A stretch of DNA of 64,000 nucleotides from Lunularia cruciata (lineage: Eukaryota > Streptophyta > Marchantiopsida > Lunulariales > Lunulariaceae), in contig OX419759.1 of assembly GCA_948567375.1 (NCBI GenBank), positions 8,090,744 through 8,154,743 of the forward strand, read 5' to 3'. A program made the position numbers and the translations under genes. Under the pieces are notes generated by a model that saw only the letters and a program-made list of their open reading frames with translations, did no database searches and had not been told where the DNA came from. The first letter of the stretch is position 1. Every line of letters begins with the position of its first letter. Below are positions 31,835-43,799 of the stretch, piece after piece.

Positions 31835-34459
31835 AAGGAAACGCGACTGCGTAGGAAATACGAAGGATGGAATTGGGATTCAGAATTTGCTGCAAAATCC
31901 TATAGTTGGAGATCTTGCAAGCTGCTATTGCACTCGTTGCCCATCCCGGGGGATGGGTAGTCACTCACTCCAAAACTGTATCATGTGCGGGTCCGTAACC
32001 ATGATATCTACTACTATCACCTGATCATCTTGGACCAATATAAGTCTGCCCTAACATGTGTCGTCTACAAAGCATACAAACACTCCTTCCAAGGCAAGTA
32101 TCCACTCTCTTGTGCCATAGCAAACACTACGTCCCTAATAGCATCATGGGTAGTTATCCTCTATTCTCCAAAAGGATAGCGTTTCATATGGACCGTTGTT
32201 GCATCTAATGTAGAACCACACTCACAAGTGAGTAATGAAGATGCAAATGGGTGGACCAAACCTAGGTGAAACCTCAAGATGTAGAGAAAGTAGTTGGTGC
32301 AAGTCGGAATGCCCTAATGCTCAGTCAAGCTAGGATCCAAGAGCCAGCACCCTTGCCGGAGCAAGAGCAAAGACGTGCTCTAATAGCATGAGGAATGGAC
32401 GAGTCAACTAAGAGAGAATGTAGCATATGCTAACACTATCTCTCCATCAAGGAAGACTGTAAACCTCTAATCCAATATGACAATAGTGAAGCAAAAGATG
32501 GAAGGTCCTTGTGTGCGCGTGGGGATAGACTATCTTTCATCTGCCATAATAACACTTGGAGCAAAAAGGATCACTCCTCCACCTCTATCACATAAGGATC
32601 CAAAACCATCCTATCAACCACCACAAAATAAGAGGAACATAGGGGTGCCAAGAAAGCCCAACTACCCAAAAATGCTATAGGTGTTGTATCTTCCATAGAG
32701 AGCAAGCCAACCCTTCCACAAGAGATCAGTAAAGATGTTTGTTTATGTGCCAAATCCCTTGTCACTCAAATGTCCCTGGTCCAATAATATCACCAAAGAC
32801 TCCCATAATCCTCCTATCAAAAGCTCTCAGATGTGATAGGAAGGTCAAGGAGGGGGGAACTGTGTGGAGGAGGAAAGTCAATCGACAAGCAATACGAGAG
32901 GAGATTTTACCAAAATCCACATGCAGATCTCTTAGTAATGGAAGATCATCTACATGGAGAACATCCTCTATACGGACAACATCTAAGAAGCATGTGACAA
33001 AGTCCTTGGACCCTACTGGCACTCCAAGAACACGCAATCCATTTGTAGATATGATACATCCCTCTAGAAGCTCAAGGTGGGGAGGGATACCTAAAGGGGA
33101 CCATGCCTTGCACTTTGGCACCTTGACTTTCAAACCTACTAGATATAGCTTGGTAGTCAAGTGATCAAAGGCCTGCCTAATCTAATCTATAAGGCCCATG
33201 ATGTGTGTATTATCTACCAAGGAGGAAAATACACAACATGGCATGGCCAAAGTAGTAGATAAGAGAGCTCTAAAGTGAGCCATGGGAAATAAAGGTCCCC
33301 TTAAAGGATCTCGTTGACATGTACCTATAGTCGACTCCAAGACGGTGAATCCATCTTGTAAGGGGAAGCAAGAGAGCCATAAAAAGACCACACAAAAATA
33401 ATAAGACTCACCAAGGATCCATGGGCCTTCCTAAGCTCTCTAAAGATGGATGCTCGTGAGATGTTATTAAAATTGTTCTCAGACGACCCACTCCGGATGG
33501 GATATCTAAGAGTGCCCTAATGCTAATAGATATAGCCTCATATCCTCTAGGTGTACTAACTACAAACTGATGTGGACTATGGTGTTGTTGGAAGTGAGAA
33601 TGATGCTAAGGACAATGGTGTGGCTTAGCAAATGCAAAAATATCTCTCCAATAGCAATCCCTCGTGTCGTTCTCCATCATGAGAAGTCAACTAGCACCTA
33701 ACACTTGACTAAAAAATAAAGTAATGTCTCCTCTTGCTACTATTGCAACCACTTGAGACAACTCAATAAAACCACTAGAAGGATCATCCACCTAAAAGTA
33801 ATATCTCTGATGCTCATATACCATCCCTAACAAACCTCTTGAGGAAAGGCAAAGGGCAGTGCACAATGCTTGTGCAAAAAGTGATCTATCAAGATATAAA
33901 GGCTGCTTAGTTTGATAATCTAAGACCTTTAGTGGTGATCTCTCTCTTGCCATAGGATATAATGAGCGTGTGGAAGAGATAGTCTCATTAGTAGGACTAG
34001 GCATGGACAAAGGATGTAGCGCTCATGTTGCTCTACTAAACTCTCCCGCTTGAACCCAATGTCTTACTCCGTTGTAAATGAGTGGACTCTATGGTATCCT
34101 ATGGCAAACATTGTATCTTAAAATGTGCAGCCCTAGCACACTCCTTGTGTAAGGCAGCCCAATCCTCAGGGAAAAATTGATGAAATCTAGCAACCACCTC
34201 TCTATCCCCTGCACGTCCCCCTCTCGCATAGCAAATACACCATTGAGGGAGTAAGAGGAATATGAATCATGCTAACTTGTCCAAGGGATCATAGTGCCAA
34301 ATGATCAAGTGGTAAGTGAAAAGCTTGTCTAGCCTCATCATGGAGTGTATGGAGTAGCCTATGGAATAGATGTGGACATGGAAAACTAGTCTCAAATAAC
34401 CCCAAATGCAACCCACTTGAGAAGCTAACCACTCCCATGACTTGATTGATGTCCCTTGA
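31835..34459 (-). mobile_element. RLE-type LINE copy B, main part
   Basis: The minus strand is collinear with copy A from about 1,325 to its 3' end. Copies of the RT, RGDPLRGPLFPMAHF-like and CCHC regions are recognisable. The end (31,835-31,881) is the SINE-like module tail (GCGACTGCGTAGGAAATAC), reached after a deletion of the terminal coding part near 31,885-31,905. Frames are broken by indels, but at each position where copy A has a stop this copy has a sense codon. The 5' part lies at 39,336-39,560 beyond an inserted gypsy element. Confidence 0.85.
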
Positions 34460-34530
34460 AGTATAAAAAACCCAAGCCCGAGGAGAGAAATAAGAGAATG
34501 GAAGATCACATTGGGACACTTGAGTATGAA
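34460..34530 (-). repeat. 3' LTR remnant of gypsy element
   Basis: Matches the terminal 60-70 bp of the LTR at 38,969. About 300 bp of LTR and the polypurine tract are missing, and the LTR remnant joins directly to the end of the integrase coding part. Confidence 0.7.
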
Positions 34531-34534
34531 TGTG

Positions 34535-37500
34535 GCAACACACAATGATACAATCAACTTTGTACTCCTCATGATCATTGATAAGGATGGGAGGAGGATG
34601 AGGTTGGACACAAGAGGAAAATGAATATGGATTAGATACAAAGGGTTTCAACTTGGAGATGTGAAAGATAGGATGGATATGCATATGACAAGGCAAGATA
34701 AGTTGATAAGCAATAAGAGAAATAATTTGAGTGACATCAAAGGGTCCTATCCAATAAGAGGTGAGTTTAAAAACTTGGGTATCAAGTGGGAGGGGTAGGT
34801 TACTAGAGGAGAGCATGACCTTATCACTGACTTGAAAGGTAAAATCATGATGATGGTGGTTTTCATATTGTTTTTATTAATTCTGAGCAACAAGGAGATG
34901 AGATTTGGCTTGTTGGAAAGATTAGGATATGGTGGTAGTATGAGGGACATGAGATGGAGGAGGAGCAAGAAGGGCATCAAGAACAAGTGGGTCTTGGCCA
35001 AAATTGAGGAAGAAAGGAGAGAATCCGGTGCTTGCCTATTTGGAATTATTTATGCAAACTCTGCAACTGCAAGATATTCATCCCGACTGTATAAGGTGGA
35101 TGTTGACAAGGCACAAACCATATCCTCTAAGGTGAAATTTGCAAGTTTGGTTTTTCCATTAGTTTGAGGATGATATGCCATGGAGAAAGAAAGCTTGGTG
35201 TCAAATATTTGGAAGAGTGTTTTCCAAAATTTCCCAACGAATTGAGGATCACGGTCAAGAATGAGTACATGAGGCATCCCATGATGCTTGAAGATAGTGT
35301 TGAAGTAGATTTGCACCAATGTTGGAGCATCCTTAGTATCAAAGGTTAGTGCCAAATGGATTTGCTTACTAAGCTTATCAACAAACACCACAATTGCTAT
35401 GTGACTTTGCTTTGTCTTGGGCAAGGATGTGATAAGATCCAAGCTCACTTGTTTCCATCGAGCAGATGAAAAGGGGAGTGGTTGAAAGAGGCCACTTGGT
35501 TTTTGGTTGTTGGCCTTGTTGCATTGGCAACTCTCACATAATTGAACAAACTCTCAAACATCTTGTGTCATGTTGGGCCACCACCATTGGTGTTGGAGAG
35601 TACTCAAGGTCTTGTCCACACCCATATGACTAACGATTGGTAAGTCATGGGCTTCTTGGAGGTGCACAAGTTGGAGATCACCCTTGGTTGGAACATATAT
35701 CCGGTCCTTATGGAATAGAAGATCTTCCTTGAAGAAGAAGGTGTTATACTCCATGTCACATGTTGCAAGATGACCATATACCATTTTAAAGCAGGGATCT
35801 TGTTGTAGAGCTAACATAAACTTGTTTTGGACCTTAAAGTCAATTGCCACCGTTGTAATGGCTATCGTGATGAGAGGAAGAGACTTCAAATTAGGTCATT
35901 GTGATAGGGCATCAAGGATGACATGGAATCAACTTGGTTTGTACTCAAGTTTGATGTCAAACAATTGGAGTTGTTCCTCCTATTGATGATGTTGCCTCTT
36001 CATGTGTTCCAAGTGTAATGTCTGCAACAATGGTTTGTGATCAATTTGCATGATCACTTGTTTCCCCAACAGATAATGCCTCCATACCTTGGTGGCATGT
36101 ACCATTGCTAGTTGTTCTCAATCTCAAGCAGAGTAATTCCTTTCAATTGTATTTAGTCAACGAGACACAAAGGCAATGGGATGTAATCCATCTAGGAAAT
36201 CCTATGCAATACGGCTCCAATCGCAAAGTTAGAAGCATCTAAATCAACCACACAAGGTAGTTGAGTATCATATGGTTAGTTGAAGAATGGGTCTTGAAGA
36301 CACCATATGTTTCAGCTTTTGGAATACTTCTTTGTGCTTGGTGGTCCACTAAAAGCTTGAGTTCTTCTCCAAGAGATCAATCAATGGTGCGGCTATATGG
36401 GCATAATAGTGAATGAACCATCAGGTAAAAACTAGCCAATCTATTAAATGCCTATATTCCTATAGCATCCTTTGGAATAGGCCAGTCAATAATGGTCTTG
36501 ATTTTTTCCTCTTCCATCTTGATCCTCTCCAATGAGATCTTATGACCCAAGAAGAGAACTTCCTTTTGCCAAAAGGCACACTTCAATTTCTACAGTAAAA
36601 TTTCCACTATCATGGTTGTCTTAGGACTTCTTCCACATGATTCACGTGTTCTACCTCTATCTTGCTATTTATTAAGATATCATCCAAGAACACCACCATG
36701 TATTCATCCAATACTCCATCTAATACTCTATGCATTTAATCCATGAAGACTATTGCAGCATTAGTGAGCCCAAAAGGTAAAATTCTCCACTCAAAATGCC
36801 CATACCTTATGTGAAAGGCAGTCTTTTGCACATCAGCCCCATCAATGGGGATTTGCCAATAGGCACTAGGAAGATCCAACTTGGAGAAGTATTGTGCTCC
36901 ACTCAATTGATCAAGCAAGTCATCAATTTGAGGCAAGAGATATATATTCTTCATCGTTTGTTTATTGAGCCCATGGTAATCAATATAGAAACAAATTTCT
37001 CCATCTTTCTTTGGAACAAATAGTACTGGTGCTTTCCAGGGAGATATACTATGTTGTATGAAATCCTTCTTCAACAACTCCATAAGTGTTGTTTTCAACT
37101 CCTCCAATTCCTTTGGTGAGAGCCGATAGGTTGGTCTACTCACTAAACTACTCCTTGAAAATAACTCAATCTTGAAAGACATACCATGATAAGAGGGTAA
37201 TCCCTTTGGTAGATCATCCAAAAAAATTTCCACAAACTCTTGAACTATTCAATCAACCATTGCTTGATGAGGCTCTTGACACTCTTTAGATTCTCCTTGT
37301 GCAATCGGCTTGATCCACACTACAAAAATAGACTTATCTTCATCCAAAGCTTGCTCTATGGCTGCTTCATTGACAAAATTCTTATCTTGGGATTGACTAT
37401 TCTTAGGTGTCTTACTCAAAGGTGTCAAACAACCCAATCGGAAAATCCTATCTTGGTGTTATACTTGAATTTATTGTCAGTTCCAATCAAATTGAACCTT

Positions 37501-38925
37501 ATGACATTCAAGCCAAGGTAGACCTAGAATGACATCATAGTGTAGAGATGCTACTACAAACCTCATGCACTCTAAATACTCCTTCCCAATCTTGAAGGTA
37601 ACAAGATGCAAGGTACAAAATGCAGATAATAATACTCAATTCCTTCACTAATTGCACAGACATGCAATTCTTTGAACTTCTAGAATAAACTAAAATCCTA
37701 CAACCACAATCAGATATTATACCTTGCAAGTGAAGTAAATTTGTATAGGTCGAGCCTTCAATCCCGTTGGAACTAATCAAGTTCTCAATAGGCGGCTCAA
37801 AATCTCCTATTGGGATTCCTTGTTTTCTTTATCATTCCACTCCACAACCTCCGTTTGGGCAATTTGTCGAGATCTCTCATTCTTGAGTGGACATTCAACA
37901 ACATGATGTCCAATCTGGTGACAATAAAAGCAACCGCCATTTTGCTATAATCTTTCTTGATACATTGCACCCAATGGTCTCCATTGGATGGCATCAATCT
38001 CCATTGGTCCCGGCTCCTCCACATGTATGTAATGTGCTAGTTGGTTTTGTGAAGGTTGAGGTCAAGACCAAGTTGTCGTAACCAAGGAATCAAAGTGCTC
38101 TACTAGCTACATGGCTTCTTCTAATTATTTTGGCTCTTGCATAATTACTTCTAATTTGGTTCGTGACTTCAAGCCTCTCACAAATTGATCTAGAGCTTCA
38201 CCATCCATTATATCTAGATTGTGTGATGTATCTTCTTATAAATCGAACTTGCTTCAACCTTGCAAACTTATCTCGTGCAGCTTGTGTGGCATTGATTGTT
38301 TGGAATTACCCAATTATTGCACCCTTTGAATTCTTCCCATGTCAGGATTGGTGCAACAAACTGCCTTTCAGTTCGCTCTACTCAGAATCGCCACCATAGC
38401 TTCATTGTTGTGTCCAATTGGCTTGAAGCTAAGAGAATTTGTTTCCATTCATCTTGAAGATTTGTAGTCTCAAAATAATATTCATAGTCAAATACAAAAT
38501 TCTCCATTATGCTCGGAAGATTTTTGCAATTAAATACTTTGGGTTTTGGAAATCATATTTGATCTTCTTCTTCTCAAAATGGTGCTCTCTCTACAGGCTC
38601 TTGTCGTTGCTGGTCTCATTCATTAAGTAATCAAGTAAGATGCTCAATTTGTTGTTGCATAGCAATGATAACCTTGGGCATTGCCGCCATGGCTATTACT
38701 ACTAGAGTAGTCACTCTACCTCCAATTTATCTAATTTACTAACACATAGATGCAACAAGTCCACCATTCTCCATAAGTTACAACCAAAAGTATCAAGGGT
38801 TCCTCGGACAAGGTGATTGCATTTAGAAAATTTTGCCCAAAACGTGAGGTGATGAACTGTTTGAAGTGATGCTTGGGTAGTACTCGGACACAAAAATCCC
38901 ATTGGTTTGGCAAAAATAGATTTGG
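34535..38925 (-). pseudogene. Gypsy gag-pol, decayed
   Basis: Read downwards on the minus strand. Gag shows a zinc knuckle near 37,950-37,890 (CFYCHQIGHHVVEC). Protease-type sequence lies near 37,545 (YDVILGLPWL). Reverse transcriptase spans 37,233-36,660 ([28 protein letters not shown], then FLDDILI). RNase H-like traces run to about 35,900. Integrase has a zinc region ending WWWPNMTQ near 35,565 and a core at 35,448-35,050 (SLDLITSLPKT, LDRDPQFVGKFW, YHPQTNGKTK). The E of the D,D-35-E triad is K. The C-terminal part near 34,810-34,560 has WIGPFDV, HPIFHISKLKP and a chromodomain start (EEYKVD), then stops. Several frameshifts separate these blocks. The closest type is a plant chromovirus. 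Confidence 0.8.
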
Positions 38926-38954
38926 TGGTCTATAAATTCCATCCATCCCATTCC

Positions 38955-38968
38955 TACTATTATACCAA
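38955..38968 (-). promoter_or_regulatory. Primer-binding site (initiator tRNA-like)
   Basis: On the minus strand, directly after the LTR end, the sequence reads TTGGTATAATAG. This is close to the TTGGTATCAGAG complement of plant initiator methionine tRNA used by many plant LTR elements. Confidence 0.65.
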
Positions 38969-39335
38969 TGTAAAAGACCCAAGATCAAAAAGAGAAATAG
39001 GAGAATGGAAGATCACACTAAGACACTTGAATGTGGAAAACTCTAAATGCCTAGCATGAGCTTTGGCTTTGGTATTTATAAGGAGTATAAAGACTTTGAG
39101 AAACTTATCCAGAAGCTTTCTTCTAGAAGTTACTTACTTGGTGTGCAAGCTAAGTTAGTTGGAAACTTCTAGAAACTCACTTTAGAAACTATCTACTTAG
39201 GGTGCAAGCTAAACTAACTAGGAAGCTTCCCAAGAAATTTCATAGATACTTTTGGAATATTTTAGGTTAATTTATCTTTTTTGTTATTTCATTAACCATA
39301 ACTAACTTTGTTGCTAAATTTTATATTGTTACACA
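38969..39335 (-). repeat. 5' LTR of gypsy element
   Basis: About 367 bp, starting TGTG and ending TTTACA on the minus strand. A TATAAATA box lies at 39,073-39,080 in the right orientation. Short internal duplications of GGTGCAAGCTAA-type sequence occur at 39,150-39,215. Confidence 0.7.
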
Positions 39336-39560
39336 AACTATAAACAAAAAGATAAATGAAGCGTGCATAATCCCAAGTGTCATTGTTGTTGATATGGTAG
39401 TTTGTCTCACATGAGCATCCCAAGTGGTCTAATCATAATCTTGGGACATCCTTCACACATGGGTCTTTACTCATTGCGAGATAAAGTATCAATAACACAC
39501 CGGTATAATGTATCACGAGCTGCTCTAGACGATCCCACATGGAAAATGTAATCGTGGTTA
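39336..39560 (-). mobile_element. RLE-type LINE copy B, 5' part with zinc-finger region
   Basis: The minus strand matches copy A at about 1,100-1,315 (CCATGTGGG, AGTAAAGACCCATGTG, GACACTTGGGATTATGCA). It continues the LINE interrupted by the gypsy element. It sits in the same orientation and on the correct side for a single original copy. Confidence 0.8.
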
Positions 39561-39910
39561 GCATAAAAATAACGATAATAACATAAGATGTTTTTTTTTC
39601 ATATTTCTCTATATATATAAAACTATAATTCTTCAAATTATAATTTATATGAAATATATAAATTCTAAAAATTATAAATTCTCATAAATTTAAATTTGAA
39701 TTCAAAATTTTTTAAATTAAATTATCATGGAATTCAATCATAAATTAAAAAATAAATAAAAAGCTCAAACTATCACTTTCAATACATAATAATAATTCTA
39801 AATTCTGCAAATTATTATAATTATCTACTTAATTTTGTAATAGTCTTTAATTTAAATACTAATAATAAAAATAAAACAACATCGAACTTTTCAGTCGGGT
39901 GCTATAGAGA
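39561..39910. other. Very AT-rich spacer
   Basis: Nearly pure A/T with TATATA and AAATTT runs. Nothing coding. It could be the AT-rich 5' flank of the LINE insertion. Confidence 0.6.
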
Positions 39911-40003
39911 AAAGCGACCACGTGAAATAACCGAAGAATGGAAAAGACCCTATCAAGCAATACAAGGGAGAACAAAAAAAATGACATGGGGTTATATACT
40001 AAA
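39911..40003 (-). repeat. SINE-like module, copy 7
   Basis: In antisense: AAAGCGACCACGTGAAATAA, AAGACCCTATCAAGCAATAC, AAGGGAGAAC and CATGGGGTTATATA. Block order as in other copies. Confidence 0.7.
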
Positions 40004-40103
40004 GAGCATTCATAAAATATACATCTTTCCTCACATCTCTCCCTTTCTTCTCTCGAATTCCCAAGACTCTATCTCCGGAAAGTATGTACGTGTGAGGAGA
40101 AAA

Positions 40104-40345
40104 AAACGACCGCATAGCAAACATGAAGATGGGGAACCCCTATCAAACCGATCTACGTGTGTGCAGGTAACGTCAAAGCAGAAGACTCTGGATCTCTCAA
40201 GTCTGACAGGCAAAGCCCCGGCTTTGCGGTTTCTGTCAAGGCCCATGGGGAAACCGTCAGACAAGTCACGTGGTCTCTGTCAGACAACGAAAGACAAAGA
40301 ACCGATTTTTTCAGAAACCGATTTCTACGCGGTCGCCCTTTCCAC
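40104..40345. repeat. Inverted pair of module tails around a multi-hairpin segment
   Basis: A module tail in antisense (40,104-40,150, ACGACCGCATAGCAAACATG) and one in sense (40,318-40,345, ATTTCTACGCGGTCGCCC) face each other. The 165 bp between them holds GCAAAGCC-CC-GGCTTTGC (40,210-40,227) inside GTCTGAC (40,201) and GTCAGAC (40,256 and 40,279). The whole could fold as nested stems. Confidence 0.6.
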
Positions 40346-40589
40346 CTTTTTTCAGAAGATTTTAATCTTGTTAAAAATTTAGAACTTTTTTTAGATAATT
40401 GTTATTTTCATCACTTTCTTTTTTATTTCCATATTTTCAGCACCGAGAGTATTGAAGATCAATTAATTTACAGTGTAATGATGGAAATAGCGAAAAGGAC
40501 GATGGAAATAAGAACTCCCAATTTTTAAAGTAATTCCTAATAATATCTGCAAAAGATTTTTCCTACCGGAGCTATCGGGACGAACTCCA

Positions 40590-40668
40590 TTTTACCCTCT
40601 ATATCTTTTCCTTCTATGGTTGGATGGGTTTTCCTACCCTTCTTGTTATTTCACGTGGTAGCCATTTT
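40590..40668 (+). repeat. SINE-like module, copy 9 (inside hAT-like copy 2)
   Basis: Sense orientation: CTCCATTTTACCCTCTATAT, GGTTGGATGGGTTTTCC and CTTGTTATTTCACGTGGTAG. The first part is also present in copy 1 near 8,870-8,895, where the rest is deleted. The module is therefore older than the duplication of the relic. Confidence 0.6.
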
Positions 40669-40671
40669 AGT

Positions 40672-40890
40672 AATTTATTTAAGAATACGTTTTCTTCCCA
40701 ATAATAGGGATGGGCCCTTTCTATTCCCACCCTTCTCCCAGAACCGTACGTGAACGACTATCGTTCTTGTTATGGTACGCGGTCGCCATTTTACTGTTTT
40801 GCTTAAAGTATATTTGCTTCCGAATAAGGATATGGGCACTTTCTGTTCCCCACCCTTCTCCCAGAACCGTACGTGAACGACCCGAAACTT
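40672..40890. repeat. Two-unit direct repeat containing a group II intron-like motif
   Basis: Two units of about 127 bp share CCCACCCTTCTCCCAGAACC and then GTACGTGAACGAC exactly, with AATA(G)GGATATGGGC-like sequence before it. The reverse complement CGTTCACGTACGGTTCTGGG resembles the sequence that borders the ORF domain of plant mitochondrial group II introns. Copy 1 of the relic has one decayed unit near 8,902-8,930. Confidence 0.55.
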
Positions 40891-42034
40891 CTGGTCCAAA
40901 AAGGCACTCGCCCAAAGGGAGGGCTTTTAACACGGTTGAAGAATCTCCCGCTATCAAGGTTCGAAGAAGACGGTCTTAGCGACTTGGTAAGCCACCATAT
41001 AACCATGTAGAGGAAATCTTAAACACATGAACTCGATCCAAGTCTCGTTATAACTCAACAGTCTAGGTTCCATTGATGATTATTAGAGCTGTTTGCAATA
41101 TTGTTTCCCAAATTTGTCATTTAGTTAAATGTCAAGAGATGCTGACATTGATAATATGAGATTTGTGCAATCAGTTGAGTAAAATGCCGTCGGGAGCCCA
41201 TGGCCGCTAGGCATTCCGGCAAGGCATGTTTTGCACTCACATGAGGGAACCCTGTAGGGGATTCGTCGTCTATGTCTATCGCTGTGACATCGTAAACGTC
41301 AGTAAACTAGTTATCGGAGTGGGATTCCTCCTTAAGATCTTCTTGATGCTCTAGGTATTCCTGAATGAAAGCATCTTTATTCTCGAATGCTTAAAGTTCT
41401 ACTTCTTGTAGCTCGACAACGTTTATGACCGGAATCTTCCCACTTGGAAATCCTCGACCATAGTACAAATGACCATACATCTTTGTGATGCAGATGAAAT
41501 TTTCTGGTTTCAAAGATCCATGTAGTGCATTCTTTTAACCATGCCCGATTGAGAAATATCCTCTCATATGCCATGTTTTTGTAGGCAATGCTACCTGAGT
41601 AAATTCTCATAACCAAGAGCTTTTAGTGCTATCGTGCATTGGCTAAGCCCTTCCAGAATCGAGTAGTTTGCTCGTCTTGGCAAAAGCTCATCTAGCCGAA
41701 TATGCCAAAAGCTCTTATAAGTGGACATCCACTGTTGTTGTCCAGTACAAACCAAATGACAAGGCGCATTATCTTGCTCTCTCGTTTAAGCGCTTGATGG
41801 GATCATCCATGAAGTTGATGCATCCCATGGTAGGATCCAAGTACGCTACTAAAAGGAAAATGCCATCCTTAAATATGATTACCATTTGCTTCTTGATCAC
41901 ATCAAAATCCAATGACTTCTGTGTTCCACCCGATGCCCGACATAGGTAGTACTATGTTTAGCTAATCATACACAGTATTCTACCATAGCAATGTACAGGC
42001 AGAGTTTTACTGGAGATTGATGATTTGTTGTAAA

Positions 42035-42148
42035 TGATAGGAGGTGACCACATAGAACACAAGAAAGATGGGAAGACCCATTCAACCCGCACAAGGGAGA
42101 GACAAGAGAGTTAGAATGGGGCTAGGCTCCATTCTATTGATGATTATT
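42035..42148 (-). mobile_element. SINE-like element, copy 10, with 22-bp target-site duplication
   Basis: The 114-bp insert is flanked by 22-bp repeats (42,013-42,034 and 42,149-42,170) that differ at one base and begin GAGATTGATGATTT. The paralogous site in hAT-like copy 1 (10,140-10,161) has one copy and no insert. Blocks: GTGACCACATAGAACACAAG, GATGGGAAGACCC, AAGGGAGAGACAAGAGAG and AATGGGGCTAGGCTCC. Confidence 0.88.
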
Positions 42149-43365
42149 GAGATTGATGATTTATTGTAAAATATGACTAAACTTTTTGCCAAAATGCTTT
42201 ATTCTCAATGCGGTCTTGCAAATTTTGGGGCATGTTCTTGATGGTGTTAGAGAGATCCTTGATGGTCTTTTTGTTGCCACACAATGACTTTAGGCAATCA
42301 TATGCCGAGCTAAACCTTGTATTCCCAATAGATGAAAAGCGTTGAGCCTTTTCCGCGGAGTTACTTTTGACTTTGCATAATTCCAAGATCATCTTATTTG
42401 ATTTGTAACCTGCATCCAAGCTTACGTGACTTGGGATTTTGATGATTGACTTGATGATTGACTTGATCTTGATCTTGACTTGACTGATTTCTATGGGTAA
42501 CGTAAGTTTCCCATAGGAATCTCGTTAGCAAATTTACGGGTGATGAATGTCTCGGGAGCTTTCAGTTTTTAAAATCATTTGATTCCATTCTGGTAGGGAT
42601 TCCAGAAAGTATTAAGGAAGTATTAAACGAACTATCTGACAAATTAGTGTTGAGTCTATACCGGTCAGGGAAAGAGAAATGACAATGATACACGTGGAGA
42701 AGAAAATACAGTCATTGACGTTTTCATTAAAGTTTACGGAATGCTTAGCTGTAAATTCCTGCAGGTCACGATTTAGGTTCCCCGGCAGTTTTCCTTGAAT
42801 TCCGAAATTTTAAAACAACTTACTTGTAAAGAATTTATGGACTTTTATGGAACTGGAAAAGCCTATATTTGAAATCCCCCCATGAGTAGTTGAAACCTAA
42901 ACGTATCACTAAGAGAGTATGTTTTTACCTTCAAAATGTCACCACATACATGATCAAGCCCATGAGCAAATCAAAGAATATTTTACATCCAAGGTAAATC
43001 TCTAGAATGTTATTGTGCAACTTGGTGTAGTTGCTTGTTGAGTGGGTGATGACACCAAGTATCTTCTTCGGTCCAAGCTGATCAATGAGTCGTTAGACCT
43101 CTCAAAAACTGCTTTTGGTAATCGTAGCCATTAGACCCATTTCACAACATACACTAACATCTCCTTGCCTTATGGTAGGATGACCGTAAATGCTATCTTT
43201 GCCTCGCCTTACCAGCCATCCAACTTTAATGTAAAGTATTTCTCATTCGCAAGCTCTTCAAAGATGGTTGCATCGAGTTTGGCAGTGTAGTCAAGAAGCA
43301 ATTTCGTGTAAAAAGAGTTTGGTTGGCCCAAATAGCCGAGGCGCAGACAATCCACAAAGGATTCA

Positions 43366-43799
43366 AAAAATGAGTTATAAAGAACAGTGAAGGAAATGCA
43401 GTAATCTATGATTAGTTGAACAATCCACAGATCCGCGACGGGCTTATTAAAGATGTAATTTCTGTTGTTTCGAAGATGAGAGTTTGTTTAGTCTTTTGGC
43501 AGCTACTCACGGTTAGTTGCAATCTGAAAGACATTGTTGCGAACTTGATGGCCAATTGTAGGGTAGTTGATGAGATGCTTGCACATATCTTCTAGAGGAT
43601 GAGGACATCATGTTTCTCTACATACGTTGTTCGAGCTTTTTCAAGAACGTTCATTTTCTTCCTTAACCGGAGGAAGCGGAACAAAATAAAATACATAGGT
43701 TTCTTTCCCTGGGCACTGATTGGGAAAATTGTTGATAAAATCGGATGCTAGAAGGATACGGTAAGTACAGACAGATAATAGTAACTTGTTGGTATAGGG
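43366..43799. other. No recognised gene
   Basis: Short broken frames only. The sequence lies between the hAT-like relic and LINE fragments. Confidence 0.45.

Larger units (their letters stand above)
34460..39335 (-). mobile_element. Ty3/gypsy (chromovirus-like) element inserted in LINE copy B
   Basis: LINE copy B reads up to both edges of this element, which marks it as a younger insertion. The 5' LTR is at 38,969-39,335, followed by a primer-binding site, gag and pol on the minus strand. The 3' LTR survives only as its last 70 bp or so (34,460-34,530). The two LTR remnants share CCCAAG, GAGAAATA and GAGAATGGAAGATCACA. Confidence 0.85.
40481..43365 (-). mobile_element. hAT-like DNA transposon relic, copy 2
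   Basis: Collinear with 8,756-10,588 plus 18,338-19,092. It lacks the 7.7-kb LTR insertion but has its own 114-bp SINE-like insertion. Minus-strand frames include a stretch near 43,320-43,220 with LDATIFEELANEKYFTLKLD then GW, followed by FTVILP; this resembles the central region of hAT/DUF659-type transposases. Further down come CGNKKTIKDLSNTIKNM (42,419-42,177) and FKDGIFLLVAYLDPTMG (about 41,830), like the hAT segment before the dimerisation domain. Stops and frameshifts are frequent. Neither terminal inverted repeats nor the usual 8-bp duplication were found, so the class call is tentative. A duplicated host-derived gene relic is the alternative. Confidence 0.55.

Noticed and set aside
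41480-41545. LKPENF on the minus strand, suggesting a protein kinase catalytic loop
   Set aside because: The required HRD context, DFG motif and flanking kinase subdomains are absent, and the stretch is part of a repeated transposon-like relic.
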